From CALCKW01 sp033852095 (lineage in GTDB: Bacteria; Pseudomonadota; Gammaproteobacteria; CALCKW01), in assembly GCA_033852095.1 (NCBI GenBank), contig JAWSVD010000415.1, forward strand, positions 1 through 5,991: DNA of 5,991 nt. Direction: 5' to 3'. The translations under genes and the position numbers were made by a program. This document shows, piece after piece, positions 1 to 5,925 of the stretch. The number at the start of each line of letters is the position of its first letter. Positions within the stretch are counted from its first letter, which is position 1. The notes under the pieces are model-generated. The model saw nothing but the letters and a program-made list of their open reading frames with translations. It ran no database searches and had not been told where the DNA came from.

Positions 1-934
1 GGGATTGGCTCTCGAAGGAGATATTGATCAGCTTGGTTTTGCGCACAGGCTGAATGTCCAGGCCACCCACTAACAAGTCTAGCGTGTTCAGTTGTTCTTC
101 GCTGTAGCTGTTGGCCTCCATCAGTTGCAGCAGTTCTAGCTCTGTACTGGGGGTGAACGCGGCGTGTGCGACGGGTTTAGCAGGTGAATCGGCGGGCGTT
201 TCGATGACGGCAGCGGATTCTATTTTGGCTAGTGTTGTTTGCGCTGCCGGCGCGGCGACTGTCTGGGTTGTTGGCGCGGCCGCTGTTTGCTTTAGGGAGT
301 CATTCTCTGCAATGGCTAAGTCCAGCTCGTGCAGGACCGCGGTTAAGCTGGCCGCTTGGGTGGCTTTGTTGCGGGATACCATGAAGCTGTCGATGGATTG
401 CTGGGTGAATTCGGTCAGCTCGCCGCTGATTTTGTAGGGGAATTCGCCCAGTACAAACAAGCGCCATTGCACGTCCCGCACCAGGTGGTCGTCAGCCGAG
501 GCGCTTTTGATCAGCGCAGGCAGGCTTTGCATCAGCGGCAGCAGTTTGTCCTCTACCAGTGACAGTTGGGTGTTGAATTCCTGGTTGTCGACCAGGTTAA
601 GCTTCTCGACCACTTTTTTGGCGAGATCGCGGGATTTGAGCATTTCAAACTGGGTTTGAAAATAATCTTGATCGCTGCTGTCGAGGCCGTAGAGTTCTTC
701 GATTTGGATGATGTTGTTTTGTTCGTTTTCGATCAGCAGCGTGGCGGTGGCGCGGTACACCGGCGGCGAGAGAAAACAATAGCCCGCGGCCAACGCGGTA
801 AAGAACGCGGTGGTGAAAAATATAAAGCCGCGGCGCTTCCTGAGTGCAAACACGATGGCGCTGAGATCGATCTCGATCAGGTCATCCCGTACTTGGCTTT
901 GTCTGCTGTGCTTTGTGCTGTCTGTCTGACTCAT
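1..934 (-). CDS. Wzz/GumC/Wzc-type polysaccharide co-polymerase, partial (C-terminal part outside window)
   Basis: The gene reads leftward off the window edge, leaving 311 N-terminal residues. Seen: a short polar cytoplasmic start; one membrane helix at about residues 36-56; then the Wzz-family signature SPPVYRATATLLIE (56-69). The segment YFQTQFEMLKSRDLAKKVVE (91-110) and the strand VRKTKLINISFES (297-309) are typical of the large periplasmic domain of GumC- and Wzc-type proteins. Known of the family: these inner-membrane proteins set chain length or support export of Wzy-made polysaccharides; some carry a C-terminal tyrosine kinase, which cannot be judged here. Odd: about 185 residues lie between the two conserved segments, more than I expect, including an Ala/Thr/Pro-rich stretch (about 217-260). 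The ATG at 934 is chosen because the conserved N-terminus follows it; only a weak AGG lies upstream. The gene starts 66 bp after the upstream membrane gene, so co-transcription is likely. The family call is firm; the subtype is not. Confidence 0.9.
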   Translation of the reverse strand, partial: MSQTDSTKHSRQSQVRDDLIEIDLSAIVFALRKRRGFIFFTTAFFTALAAGYCFLSPPVYRATATLLIENEQNNIIQIEELYGLDSSDQDYFQTQFEMLKSRDLAKKVVEKLNLVDNQEFNTQLSLVEDKLLPLMQSLPALIKSASADDHLVRDVQWRLFVLGEFPYKISGELTEFTQQSIDSFMVSRNKATQAASLTAVLHELDLAIAENDSLKQTAAAPTTQTVAAPAAQTTLAKIESAAVIETPADSPAKPVAHAAFTPSTELELLQLMEANSYSEEQLNTLDLLVGGLDIQPVRKTKLINISFESQS

Positions 935-1000
935 GCGTTGCAACCTGTGGTGCTATTAATTGCGCGGAATAACTTCGGCGCGCTTAGCTCTGTAAATTTG

Positions 1001-2383
1001 TTAAGCCGCGGGCGACAGCGAGAGCTTTGTCTCGTCTGTGGCATCGGGCCGGTTTTTTCTGCGCTTGTGCCGCGTGGCTTTGCGCTTTTTGTGCTGTTTG
1101 ACGAGGGATCTGCGCTGTACTTCTGCTGTGGCTGATAACAGGGCCAGGAAGATCCAGGAAGTTTTCTCGCTGAAGCTGACGTGGGTGATGTCCATCAGCA
1201 TGTAAGCGGCCAGCCCGAACAGGCCGCACAACATGGGCTCGCGCAGGCTGCTGCGCCTTGATAGCTTTAACAGCCGGTAAAACAAGACGGCGTAGATCAT
1301 GTAATAAAGTATTGCGCCGATCACGCCGGTTGAGACCAATAACTCGATGGGCGTGGAATGGGCGTAGGTATCGGCGCCGGAGACGTAGCGGAAGTTGTCC
1401 AAGCCAACGCCTGTGACGGGGTTGTCTTTGACGATGTCTAATCCTTCAATCATCATCTTGGTTCGATCCGAGATAGAGCCATCTTCGGAATCCAGTGCGC
1501 TGCCGCCACTGAGCACCACGGCAAACCCTTCCAGCCGGGAGACGACGTTGTCGTTGTCGATGAAGAGGGATTCGAATTTGTCTTGGAAGCTGTCGAGCTG
1601 GGACAGGAACAACACCGCCACAAACGCGAGCCCCGCCACAACAGCACCGACGGCGCCCAGGCGTATTAAGCGCACGGGGCTGTAGAGCCTGAAGGTGATG
1701 ACAGCGCCGAACAAAATAACGAAGAGGCCCATGAAGGCAGTGCGTGAGCCGCTGTGCACGATGCCGATGATCAAAACGGTGATCAGCAGGCCGCTGAAGA
1801 TCAGCTCGAGCTTGGACGTGATGGTTTTGCTGCTGATCAGGATCATGCTCAGCGCGAGGCAGGCTGTTACGCCGAACATGTTGGCGTCCGCGAGGGTGCT
1901 GGCTATGCGCGCCAAGTCCGTGCCGTGCCCTGTTACCTTATCCATGCCAGCTCGCTCGTAAGCTGAAATACTGGAATAACTGAGAAAATACGAAACGACG
2001 ATGGCCAGCGCAAAACACTGGGCAATTATTTTAAAGTGCTTTCCCCAGATCACCGTTTGCTGCACGGCGAATACCATCAGCGCGATTTGCACCAGGGTGA
2101 AGGTTTTCCACAGGGCGGCTTCGACGTGGTAGGCGTTTAGCGTGGAGATCAGCGAAAAGGTGATCCAGATCAGAAACAGGGAGAGCTCAGGGCTGATCCA
2201 AATTTTGTGTTTGAAGGCGATTATGCCGACGCAGACAACCGCCAATAAACCGCCGGTGATGAGGGTGTTGAGGGTATTGGCGCCGCTGAGGGACGCGAGC
2301 AGGATGGTGGACAAGACAGTCAGGCACAGCAAAACAGTAGCAAGGCTTACTACTGTTTTGTTTTGAGTGTGACGACGGCCCAC
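1001..2383 (-). CDS. O-antigen ligase / Wzy-polymerase family membrane protein
   Basis: A 460-residue polytopic inner-membrane protein. Hydrophobic segments run from about residue 11 to 260, followed by a periplasmic-type loop (about 262-345) and further helices to about 418. Family marks of the Wzy_C/O-antigen ligase domain are visible: HSGSRTAFMGL (210-220), NPVTGVGLDNF (321-331), and H342-S343 followed nine residues later by GVIG (353-356), which fits the H[NSQ]-X9-GXXG pattern of WaaL-type ligases. Such proteins either polymerise lipid-linked repeat units or transfer a finished glycan to its acceptor; sequence alone rarely separates the two. The following co-polymerase gene slightly favours a Wzy-like role (inference). 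The start is GTG at 2383, preceded by AAGGGA nine bases upstream. The C-terminus is an unusual, strongly basic tail (KQHKKRKATRHKRRKNR, 429-445), probably cytoplasmic. A CRP-like site lies about 100 bp upstream. Confidence 0.9.
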   Translation of the reverse strand: MGRRHTQNKTVVSLATVLLCLTVLSTILLASLSGANTLNTLITGGLLAVVCVGIIAFKHKIWISPELSLFLIWITFSLISTLNAYHVEAALWKTFTLVQIALMVFAVQQTVIWGKHFKIIAQCFALAIVVSYFLSYSSISAYERAGMDKVTGHGTDLARIASTLADANMFGVTACLALSMILISSKTITSKLELIFSGLLITVLIIGIVHSGSRTAFMGLFVILFGAVITFRLYSPVRLIRLGAVGAVVAGLAFVAVLFLSQLDSFQDKFESLFIDNDNVVSRLEGFAVVLSGGSALDSEDGSISDRTKMMIEGLDIVKDNPVTGVGLDNFRYVSGADTYAHSTPIELLVSTGVIGAILYYMIYAVLFYRLLKLSRRSSLREPMLCGLFGLAAYMLMDITHVSFSEKTSWIFLALLSATAEVQRRSLVKQHKKRKATRHKRRKNRPDATDETKLSLSPAA

Positions 2384-2392
2384 TTAATTAAA

Positions 2393-2398
2393 TCCCTT
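2393..2398 (-). promoter_or_regulatory. Ribosome binding site deciding the GTG start of the O-antigen ligase-like gene
   Basis: The minus strand reads AAGGGA followed by nine bases (TTTAATTAA) and then GTG. This good Shine-Dalgarno match at normal spacing supports GTG at 2383 as the start. The next in-frame Met (residue 103) would discard three membrane helices. Confidence 0.75.
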
Positions 2399-2450
2399 TT
2401 AGTGTTCGCAGCGGAGAGAATACCGACATAGAACGAACTTAGAAAGCCAA

Positions 2451-2456
2451 ATTATA
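2451..2456 (-). promoter_or_regulatory. Candidate -10 box for the polysaccharide operon
   Basis: The minus strand carries a perfect TATAAT, which would put the transcript start near 2444 and give a 5' leader of about 60 nt. No good -35 sits 17 bp upstream (the hexamer there is TAATAC). TTGACC (2464-2469) is only 7 bp away and cannot pair with this -10. The promoter may therefore depend on an activator, but the exact start is unresolved. Confidence 0.4.
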
Positions 2457-2482
2457 AGCGTACGGTCAAGACAGTATTATTA

Positions 2483-2498
2483 TGTGACGCGTATCACA
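2483..2498. promoter_or_regulatory. CRP/Vfr-type operator
   Basis: The sequence TGTGACGCGTATCACA matches the CRP consensus TGTGA-N6-TCACA at all ten defined positions. Its centre (2490.5) lies about 107 bp upstream of the GTG start and about 46.5 bp upstream of the start site inferred from the TATAAT box. That is 5 bp off the classic -41.5 class II position, so either the start site differs or the geometry is non-standard. The only gene reading away from it is the polysaccharide gene, which suggests cAMP-dependent control (inference). Confidence 0.6.
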
Positions 2499-2634
2499 CT
2501 GTATCACTCCTGTGCAGGCGTCCCTGTGGGTGGTTAGCCCGCAAATGCGCTGGCAATAAGCCGCCAAAACAAGCATTTATGTGCCTTTATCACGTTGGCG
2601 CGGGCGGTATTGCTGCTTGGCATCGTCACGTTTA

Positions 2635-2648
2635 TGCAGTTAACTGCA
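2635..2648. repeat. 14-bp perfect palindrome
   Basis: TGCAGTTAACTGCA is its own reverse complement. It lies 121 bp downstream of the permease stop and about 250 bp upstream of the polysaccharide start. It has no T-run, so it is not a standard terminator. It could be an operator for a dimeric regulator, but no regulator gene is present in the window. Confidence 0.5.
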
Positions 2649-2670
2649 ATATGCTTAAACTGTCTCTCTT

Positions 2671-2690
2671 TTAAAAGGGCCCGCTCGGGC
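2671..2690 (-). terminator. Possible weak Rho-independent terminator after the permease gene
   Basis: On the minus strand GCCCGAGCGGGC (four G:C pairs, four-base loop) is followed by CCTTTTAAAA, about 80 nt after the permease stop codon. The stem is short and the T-tract is only four long, so termination would be inefficient at best. Confidence 0.35.
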
Positions 2691-2769
2691 ATCCATTCAA
2701 TTTTAATATGGCGCGGGGGTTTTGTTGGGCCGGGAGAAAGCTGAATAGGGTTTTGGCGATTGTTTTCAC

Positions 2770-3663
2770 TTATGCGCTGAATATCAGTGCGGTGCCGGTG
2801 ATGACCAAGGCCGCGCCTGCCCAAGCGACGGGTGCGGGGCATTCGCGTGTCAGCCACCACAACAGCGGCAGCTGCAGCACGGGGGATGTAGACGACAAGG
2901 TGGATACCAAGCCGACTTCCCCGCCGCGCAAGGCGTATAACAGCAAGGTCATGCCGATGGCCATGCCGATCAGCCCGGTGAGCGCGACGGTGCTCAACAC
3001 TTTGCCCGTGTAAGCGCCCTGCTGCTTGAAGGCCCGCACGGGCAGCAGCATCAGCACGGACAGGCCCAGCGCGCCAACGCCCACCCGCACCGCTGATGCC
3101 GCGGCGGGGTCAACGCCTGCCATCATGACGGGCCGGGCCAAGAGCGAGCCCACCGCCTGCGACAGCGCCGCTGCCAAGCCCAGCAGCACCCCTACCCAGA
3201 GCGCGCCCTGCACTTGCTCCCATTGGTGCAACTGGGATTTGCGCTTGCCAAACACCACCGCGAGCAGCACACCTGCCACGGTGAGTGATATGCCCACTAT
3301 GGACAGCCAGGTCAGTGATTCATCCAGCCACCACCAGCCCAAGATGGCGGCCATGGGCGCGTTGGTGCCAAAGAGGATGGCGGTGCGGCGCGGGCCCATG
3401 CGGTTTAGGGTGAGGAAGAGCGCGGTGTCGCCGAGGAACACGCCGGTAATGCCCGACAGGATAAGCGGCCACCAGGACGCCGGATCAATGCTGGCCCAGG
3501 CGCCGCTGTAGGTGGCGTAGGCACTGAGCAGTACAAAGACGAAGCCGAGCCGGATGCGGTTGAAGGCGATGGCGCCCAGGTGTTTGGCGGGGGCGGCGGA
3601 GATAAAGTCGGCGACAGCCCAGCAGGTGGCGGCGCCCAGCGCGGCGGCGAAATAGAGGTCCAT
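2770..3663 (-). CDS. EamA/DMT-superfamily permease
   Basis: A 297-residue, very hydrophobic protein with about ten predicted membrane helices and almost no soluble part, the usual size for the drug/metabolite transporter superfamily. It shows the two-fold EamA repeat: half one is residues 1-137 and half two about 154-297, joined by a short charged linker (GKRKSQLHQWEQ). In each half a Pro-containing helix (NAPMAAILGW, 101-110; STSPVLQLPLLWW, 258-270) is followed by a Gly-rich closing helix (GISLTVAGVLLAVV; AGAALVITGTALI). Known members export or import small metabolites such as amino acids; nothing here points to a substrate. The ATG at 3663 is the only sensible start, since an in-frame stop lies about 11 codons upstream with no ATG, GTG or TTG between, but no clear ribosome binding site precedes it. 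It is separated from its neighbours by gene-free DNA, so it is probably a single-gene unit. Confidence 0.9.
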   Translation of the reverse strand: MDLYFAAALGAATCWAVADFISAAPAKHLGAIAFNRIRLGFVFVLLSAYATYSGAWASIDPASWWPLILSGITGVFLGDTALFLTLNRMGPRRTAILFGTNAPMAAILGWWWLDESLTWLSIVGISLTVAGVLLAVVFGKRKSQLHQWEQVQGALWVGVLLGLAAALSQAVGSLLARPVMMAGVDPAAASAVRVGVGALGLSVLMLLPVRAFKQQGAYTGKVLSTVALTGLIGMAIGMTLLLYALRGGEVGLVSTLSSTSPVLQLPLLWWLTRECPAPVAWAGAALVITGTALIFSA

Positions 3664-3784
3664 GGGTTTAACAGAGGTCGATGTAAGACGGGCAATTTAG
3701 GTGAGCTCGTCCGTGCTCGCCAGTTAAATTTTTGAGGCCAGTGAAGCACGGGTGGCAAATTGCTTGAAACTTGGCATCGAGCGA

Positions 3785-3813
3785 CGCGGATGCGCTTCGC
3801 TTATTCGCCCTAC
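3785..3813 (-). repeat. REP-type palindrome, minus orientation, left outer copy
   Basis: The minus strand reads GTAGGGCGAATAAGCGAAGC and continues GCATCCGCG. It is a GTAG-headed imperfect palindrome like REP elements. This outer copy has GCGAAGCGC in its middle, unlike the inner copies of the array, and resembles the copy at 4565-4593. Confidence 0.7.
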
Positions 3814-3884
3814 GGTTTGCTTCCGCGCTGGTTTGTGGGGCGGATAAGCCGCAGGCGCCTCGCTGCGAGCTGTGTGGTGTTTTT

Positions 3885-3917
3885 GTAGGGCCGATAAGCG
3901 CCAAGCGCATCTGCGGC
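3885..3917 (+). repeat. REP-type palindrome, plus orientation, copy I
   Basis: GTAG is followed by an imperfect hairpin: GCCG pairs with the distal CGGC, and inside it GCGC-CAA-GCGC forms the inner stem. A T-run precedes GTAG. The same element recurs unchanged at 4196-4228 and 4507-4539. It faces the minus-orientation REP at 4102-4130, so the pair has GTAG at both outer ends. Confidence 0.7.
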
Positions 3918-4101
3918 ATGCCCCAATGACAATCACGTGCGTGGGACGAGCCAAGAGACATGTCGCAATTTAGGGCTCCGTTCCCGTTTGATTTGCGGGC
4001 GCGGAAGCCACTGCGTGCAGGCCAGCATCGCCGAACAGGGCCAGGGTGTGGTGTGCCGGGTTCCGCGTCAGGTGGTGAATGCAGCACCCGGGCTGGCATC
4101 G

Positions 4102-4130
4102 CCGCGGATGCGCAAGCTTATTCGCCCTAC
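4102..4130 (-). repeat. REP-type palindrome, minus orientation, copy I
   Basis: The minus strand begins GTAGGGCGAATAAGC and continues TTGCGCATCCGCGG. It closes the 246-bp REP-bounded block that begins at 3885. Its CTTATTCGCCCTACAA end (4117-4132) also pairs with TTGTAGGGCCGATAAG (4144-4159) at 14 of 16 positions across an 11-base loop. Confidence 0.7.
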
Positions 4131-4195
4131 AACTCCCCGGCTCTTGTAGGGCCGATAAGCCGCAGGCGCCTCGCTGCGAGCTGTGCGGAGTTTTT

Positions 4196-4228
4196 GTAGG
4201 GCCGATAAGCGCCAAGCGCATCTGCGGC
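4196..4228 (+). repeat. REP-type palindrome, plus orientation, copy II
   Basis: Identical over its length to the element at 3885-3917, and preceded by the same run of five T. It opens the second 246-bp REP-bounded block (4196-4441). Confidence 0.7.
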
Positions 4229-4412
4229 ATGCCCCAATGACAATCACGTGCGTGGGACGAGCCAAGAGACAGGTCACAATTCTGGGCTCCGTTCCCGTTT
4301 GATTTGCGGGCGCGGAAGCCGTTGAGTGCAGGCCAGCATCGCCGAACAGGGCCAGGGTGTGGTGTGCCGGGTTCCGCGTCAGCTGGTGAACGCTGTGCCC
4401 GGGCTGGCATCG

Positions 4413-4441
4413 CCGCGGATGCGCAAGCTTATTCGCCCTAC
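4413..4441 (-). repeat. REP-type palindrome, minus orientation, copy II
   Basis: Identical to 4102-4130. With the next module it forms a long hairpin: 4428-4443 pairs with 4455-4470 at 14 of 16 positions, with loop 4444-4454. Confidence 0.7.
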
Positions 4442-4456
4442 AACTCCCCGGCTCTT

Positions 4457-4543
4457 GTAGGGCCGATAAGCCGCAGGCGCCTCGCTGCGAGCTGTGCGGA
4501 GTTTTTGTAGGGCCGATAAGCGCCAAGCGCATCTGCGGCATGC
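4457..4543 (+). repeat. 311-bp tandem repeat, partial copy III
   Basis: The first 87 bp of the unit, identical to the start of copy II. It breaks off just after the plus REP (4507-4539), within GGCATGC, so the core is absent and unrelated bases follow. Confidence 0.8.
4507..4539 (+). repeat. REP-type palindrome, plus orientation, copy III
   Basis: The same sequence as the other two plus-orientation REPs. It faces the minus REP at 4565-4593 across only 25 bp, giving a short 87-bp inverted pair where the other pairs enclose 184 bp. Confidence 0.7.
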
Positions 4544-4564
4544 GTTTCAATTTGCTCCGGGCAA

Positions 4565-4593
4565 CGCGGATGTGCTTCGCTTATTCGCCCTAC
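4565..4593 (-). repeat. REP-type palindrome, minus orientation, right outer copy
   Basis: The minus strand reads GTAGGGCGAATAAGCGAAGC then ACATCCGCG. It matches the left outer REP at 3785-3813 except for one base, and both differ from the inner minus REPs. It lies 68 bp after the hemH stop and may mark or protect the end of that transcript (inference). Confidence 0.7.
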
Positions 4594-4661
4594 GGGTGTG
4601 TGGTTGTTTCAGTCTTTGTTGAATGCCTTGGGCTGGTGAGTCGTTTTGGCGGGTTTAGTTG

Positions 4662-5720
4662 TTAGCCTGCGCCCGGTTCAATCCAGCCTGCCAGCTCGTC
4701 TTGCGCGAGGGTGTGAAACAAGGTGATGGCGTCTGGGCTGGCGTTGAGACAGGGGATCAGTTCGAAGGATTCTCCGCCCGCTTCCAGAAAGGCTTTTTTG
4801 GCTTCTAGGGCGAGTTCTTCCAAGGTTTCCACGCAATCTGATACAAAGGCCGGCGCGGCGACCATGATGCGCTTTACGCCGGATTCGGCGAGTTTGATCA
4901 GGGTGGGCTCAGTGTAGGGTTGCAGCCACTCGGCTTTGCCAAAGCGGGATTGAAAGCTCATCTGCAGTTTCTGCTCGTCCCAGCCCAGGTACTGGCGCAC
5001 CTGTGCCGTGTTTTCACAGCAGTGGCTGTAGTAGGGGTCGCCCAGTTCGGTGTTTCGCTTGGGGATGCCGTGGTAGCTCAGCAATACAAGCTCGGGCTGC
5101 CAGGGGCTGGCCTCGACGTGACGGCGGATGCTGTCGCCCAGCACTTGGATGTATTTGCGGTGATTGTAAAACGGCGGCAAGGTGCGGATGGCTGGCTGGT
5201 GGCGCATGGTTTTCAGCGAATCGAAGGCTTTGTCATAGACAGTGGCCACGGTGGTCGCGCTGTATTGCGGGTAGAGGGCCATGATCAGGATGCGGTCGCA
5301 GCCCTGCGCTGTCAGTGCTTGCATGCGGCTTTCGATGGACGGTGTGCCGTAGCGCATGGCCCAGTCCACCACCACGTCGGAGGGGTCAAAGCGTTGGGCC
5401 AGCCCTTCTGCTTGTTCGCGGGTGTAGCGGCGCAGGGGGGATTCGTCCGTGTCTTTGAACCAGATTTTATCGTAGGCGGCGCCGGTTTTTTTGGAGCGCA
5501 GCGGCAGGATCACGCCCTGCAACAGGGGCTGCCAGAGCAGGCGCGGGATTTCGATCACGCGGGGGTCGCTGAGGAACTCGCTCAGGTAGCGCCGGATCGA
5601 CCAGAAGTCCGTGCCGTCGGGTGTGCCGAGGTTGACCAGCAGCACGCCGACCTTTGCCGCTGGCGGTGCCGCGTCAGTGGCGTGTTCCCCGAGCATTGGC
5701 TGGACATTGGAAGCTGGCAT
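4662..5720 (-). CDS. hemH: Ferrochelatase (protoporphyrin/coproporphyrin ferrochelatase family)
   Basis: Inserts Fe2+ into the porphyrin in the final part of heme synthesis, in the cytoplasm or at the inner membrane face. Numbered from ATG at 5720 (352 residues, a normal length), family motifs run end to end: LLVNLGTP (27-34), SDPRVIEIP (51-59), YPQYSATT (150-157), LLSYHGIPKR (213-222) with the catalytic His217, SFQSRFGKAEWLQPYTEP (255-272), and FVSDCVETLEE (292-302) with the conserved Glu298. PCLN (323-326) is near the end. No key residue is missing. A GTG at 5759 would add 13 residues (MIKFDSFDRENSR). I prefer the ATG because a GAG-type ribosome binding site lies nine bases before it and the extra residues match nothing in the family, but this is not settled. 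REP elements lie on both sides, and no partner gene is within the window. Confidence 0.96.
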   Translation of the reverse strand: MPASNVQPMLGEHATDAAPPAAKVGVLLVNLGTPDGTDFWSIRRYLSEFLSDPRVIEIPRLLWQPLLQGVILPLRSKKTGAAYDKIWFKDTDESPLRRYTREQAEGLAQRFDPSDVVVDWAMRYGTPSIESRMQALTAQGCDRILIMALYPQYSATTVATVYDKAFDSLKTMRHQPAIRTLPPFYNHRKYIQVLGDSIRRHVEASPWQPELVLLSYHGIPKRNTELGDPYYSHCCENTAQVRQYLGWDEQKLQMSFQSRFGKAEWLQPYTEPTLIKLAESGVKRIMVAAPAFVSDCVETLEELALEAKKAFLEAGGESFELIPCLNASPDAITLFHTLAQDELAGWIEPGAG

Positions 5721-5875
5721 ACGACTGTTCTCGCGGTCAAAAGAGTCGAATTTTATCACAGCGTCGGTCTTTCAGCTTCCCATTCCATCGCTGCGAAGGC
5801 GGCCGCGGCGCAGAATATTGTGTCGCGGGGATTGCTGGCGATGCGCAGTGAGTCCTTCGCCCAGATCAACATCGC

Positions 5876-5904
5876 CGCGGATGCGCTGCGCTTATTCGCC
5901 CTAC
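5876..5904 (-). repeat. REP-type palindrome upstream of hemH
   Basis: The minus strand begins GTAGGGCGAATAAGCGCAGC and continues GCATCCGCG. It is the same family as the array on the other side of hemH and is preceded by the same ATCGCCG flank seen at 4099-4105. It lies about 120 bp beyond the far GTG start candidate of hemH. Confidence 0.7.
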
Positions 5905-5925
5905 AACCGTGCTCGGTTGTGGGGC
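5898..5925. repeat. Strong hairpin formed by the REP end and the next GTGG-headed module
   Basis: GCCCTACAACCG (5898-5909) pairs with CGGTTGTGGGGC (5914-5925) at 11 of 12 positions around the four-base loop TGCT. The right arm belongs to a GTGG-headed module (about 5919-5942, ending GCCGCAGGCGCC) that shares its end with the module at 4146-4184. No T-run follows on either strand. Confidence 0.65.

Larger units (their letters stand above)
2384..2769. other. Intergenic region between permease and polysaccharide genes
   Basis: A 386-bp stretch with no credible gene. From right to left it holds a possible terminator for the permease gene, a 14-bp perfect palindrome, a tandem near-repeat of GTATCACACT/GTATCACTCC (2491-2510), the CRP-like site, a -10-like box and the ribosome binding site of the polysaccharide gene. 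A minus-strand open frame at 2534-2860 overlaps the end of the permease gene in another frame. It is Arg/Pro/His-rich with no recognisable motif, so it is treated as noise. Confidence 0.6.
3835..4145 (+). repeat. 311-bp tandem repeat, copy I
   Basis: The unit runs from one GTGG/GTAG-headed module to the next. In order it contains that module (3835-3874), a plus-strand REP (3885-3917), a 184-bp core and a minus-strand REP (4102-4130). Counted by hand it differs from copy II at 16 of 311 positions with no gaps. The differences are clustered, with 12 of them between 3961 and 4086. The first module starts GTGG here and GTAG in the other copies. Confidence 0.85.
4146..4456 (+). repeat. 311-bp tandem repeat, copy II
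   Basis: The second unit directly abuts copy I at a constant offset of 311 bp. Module order is the same: GTAG-headed module (4146-4184), plus REP (4196-4228), core, minus REP (4413-4441). Its first 87 bp are identical to the partial copy III. Confidence 0.85.
3664..4661. other. Repeat-dominated intergenic region between hemH and the permease gene
   Basis: About 1 kb without a credible gene. The part nearest the permease (3664-3784) shows no repeat and no clear promoter. From 3785 to 4593 the DNA is almost wholly REP-type palindromes and a tandem 311-bp duplication, annotated separately. The final 68 bp (4594-4661) after the hemH stop show no T-tract terminator. Long minus-strand open frames here (3970-4410 and 4068-4550) are translations of the repeats and repeat their own peptide, such as MPQMRLALIGPTKTP, once per unit. 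Confidence 0.8.

Noticed and set aside
962..983. GC-rich hairpin in the 66-bp gap between the two polysaccharide genes
   Set aside because: A 5-bp stem with a 12-base loop and no T-tract; too weak to call a terminator or attenuator.
566..1135. 189-residue plus-strand open frame
   Set aside because: It is antisense to the co-polymerase and ligase-like genes, whose protein motifs are clear; it has no family resemblance.
2451..2469. Sigma-70 promoter made of TTGACC and TATAAT
   Set aside because: The two hexamers are only 7 bp apart, far short of the 16-18 bp needed, so they cannot act as one promoter.
2534..2860. 108-residue minus-strand open frame between the permease and polysaccharide genes
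   Set aside because: It overlaps the end of the permease gene in another frame, is Arg/Pro/His-rich, has no motif, and covers intergenic regulatory-looking sequence.
3934..3939. CACGTG palindrome in the repeat core
   Set aside because: A six-base palindrome is expected by chance, and nothing around it supports a binding site.
3970..4550. Long minus-strand open frames in the repeat region (about 146 and 160 residues)
   Set aside because: They translate the REP array and repeat the same peptide once per 311-bp unit; such frames are a known by-product of GTAG-type repeats. No ribosome binding site or family motif is visible.
3785..4593. CRISPR array
   Set aside because: Repeats are palindromic modules in alternating orientation within a 311-bp period, not short direct repeats with unique spacers of equal length; no cas gene is present.
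3785..4593. Insertion sequence
   Set aside because: No transposase frame of any known family, and no clear target-site duplication around the outer REPs.
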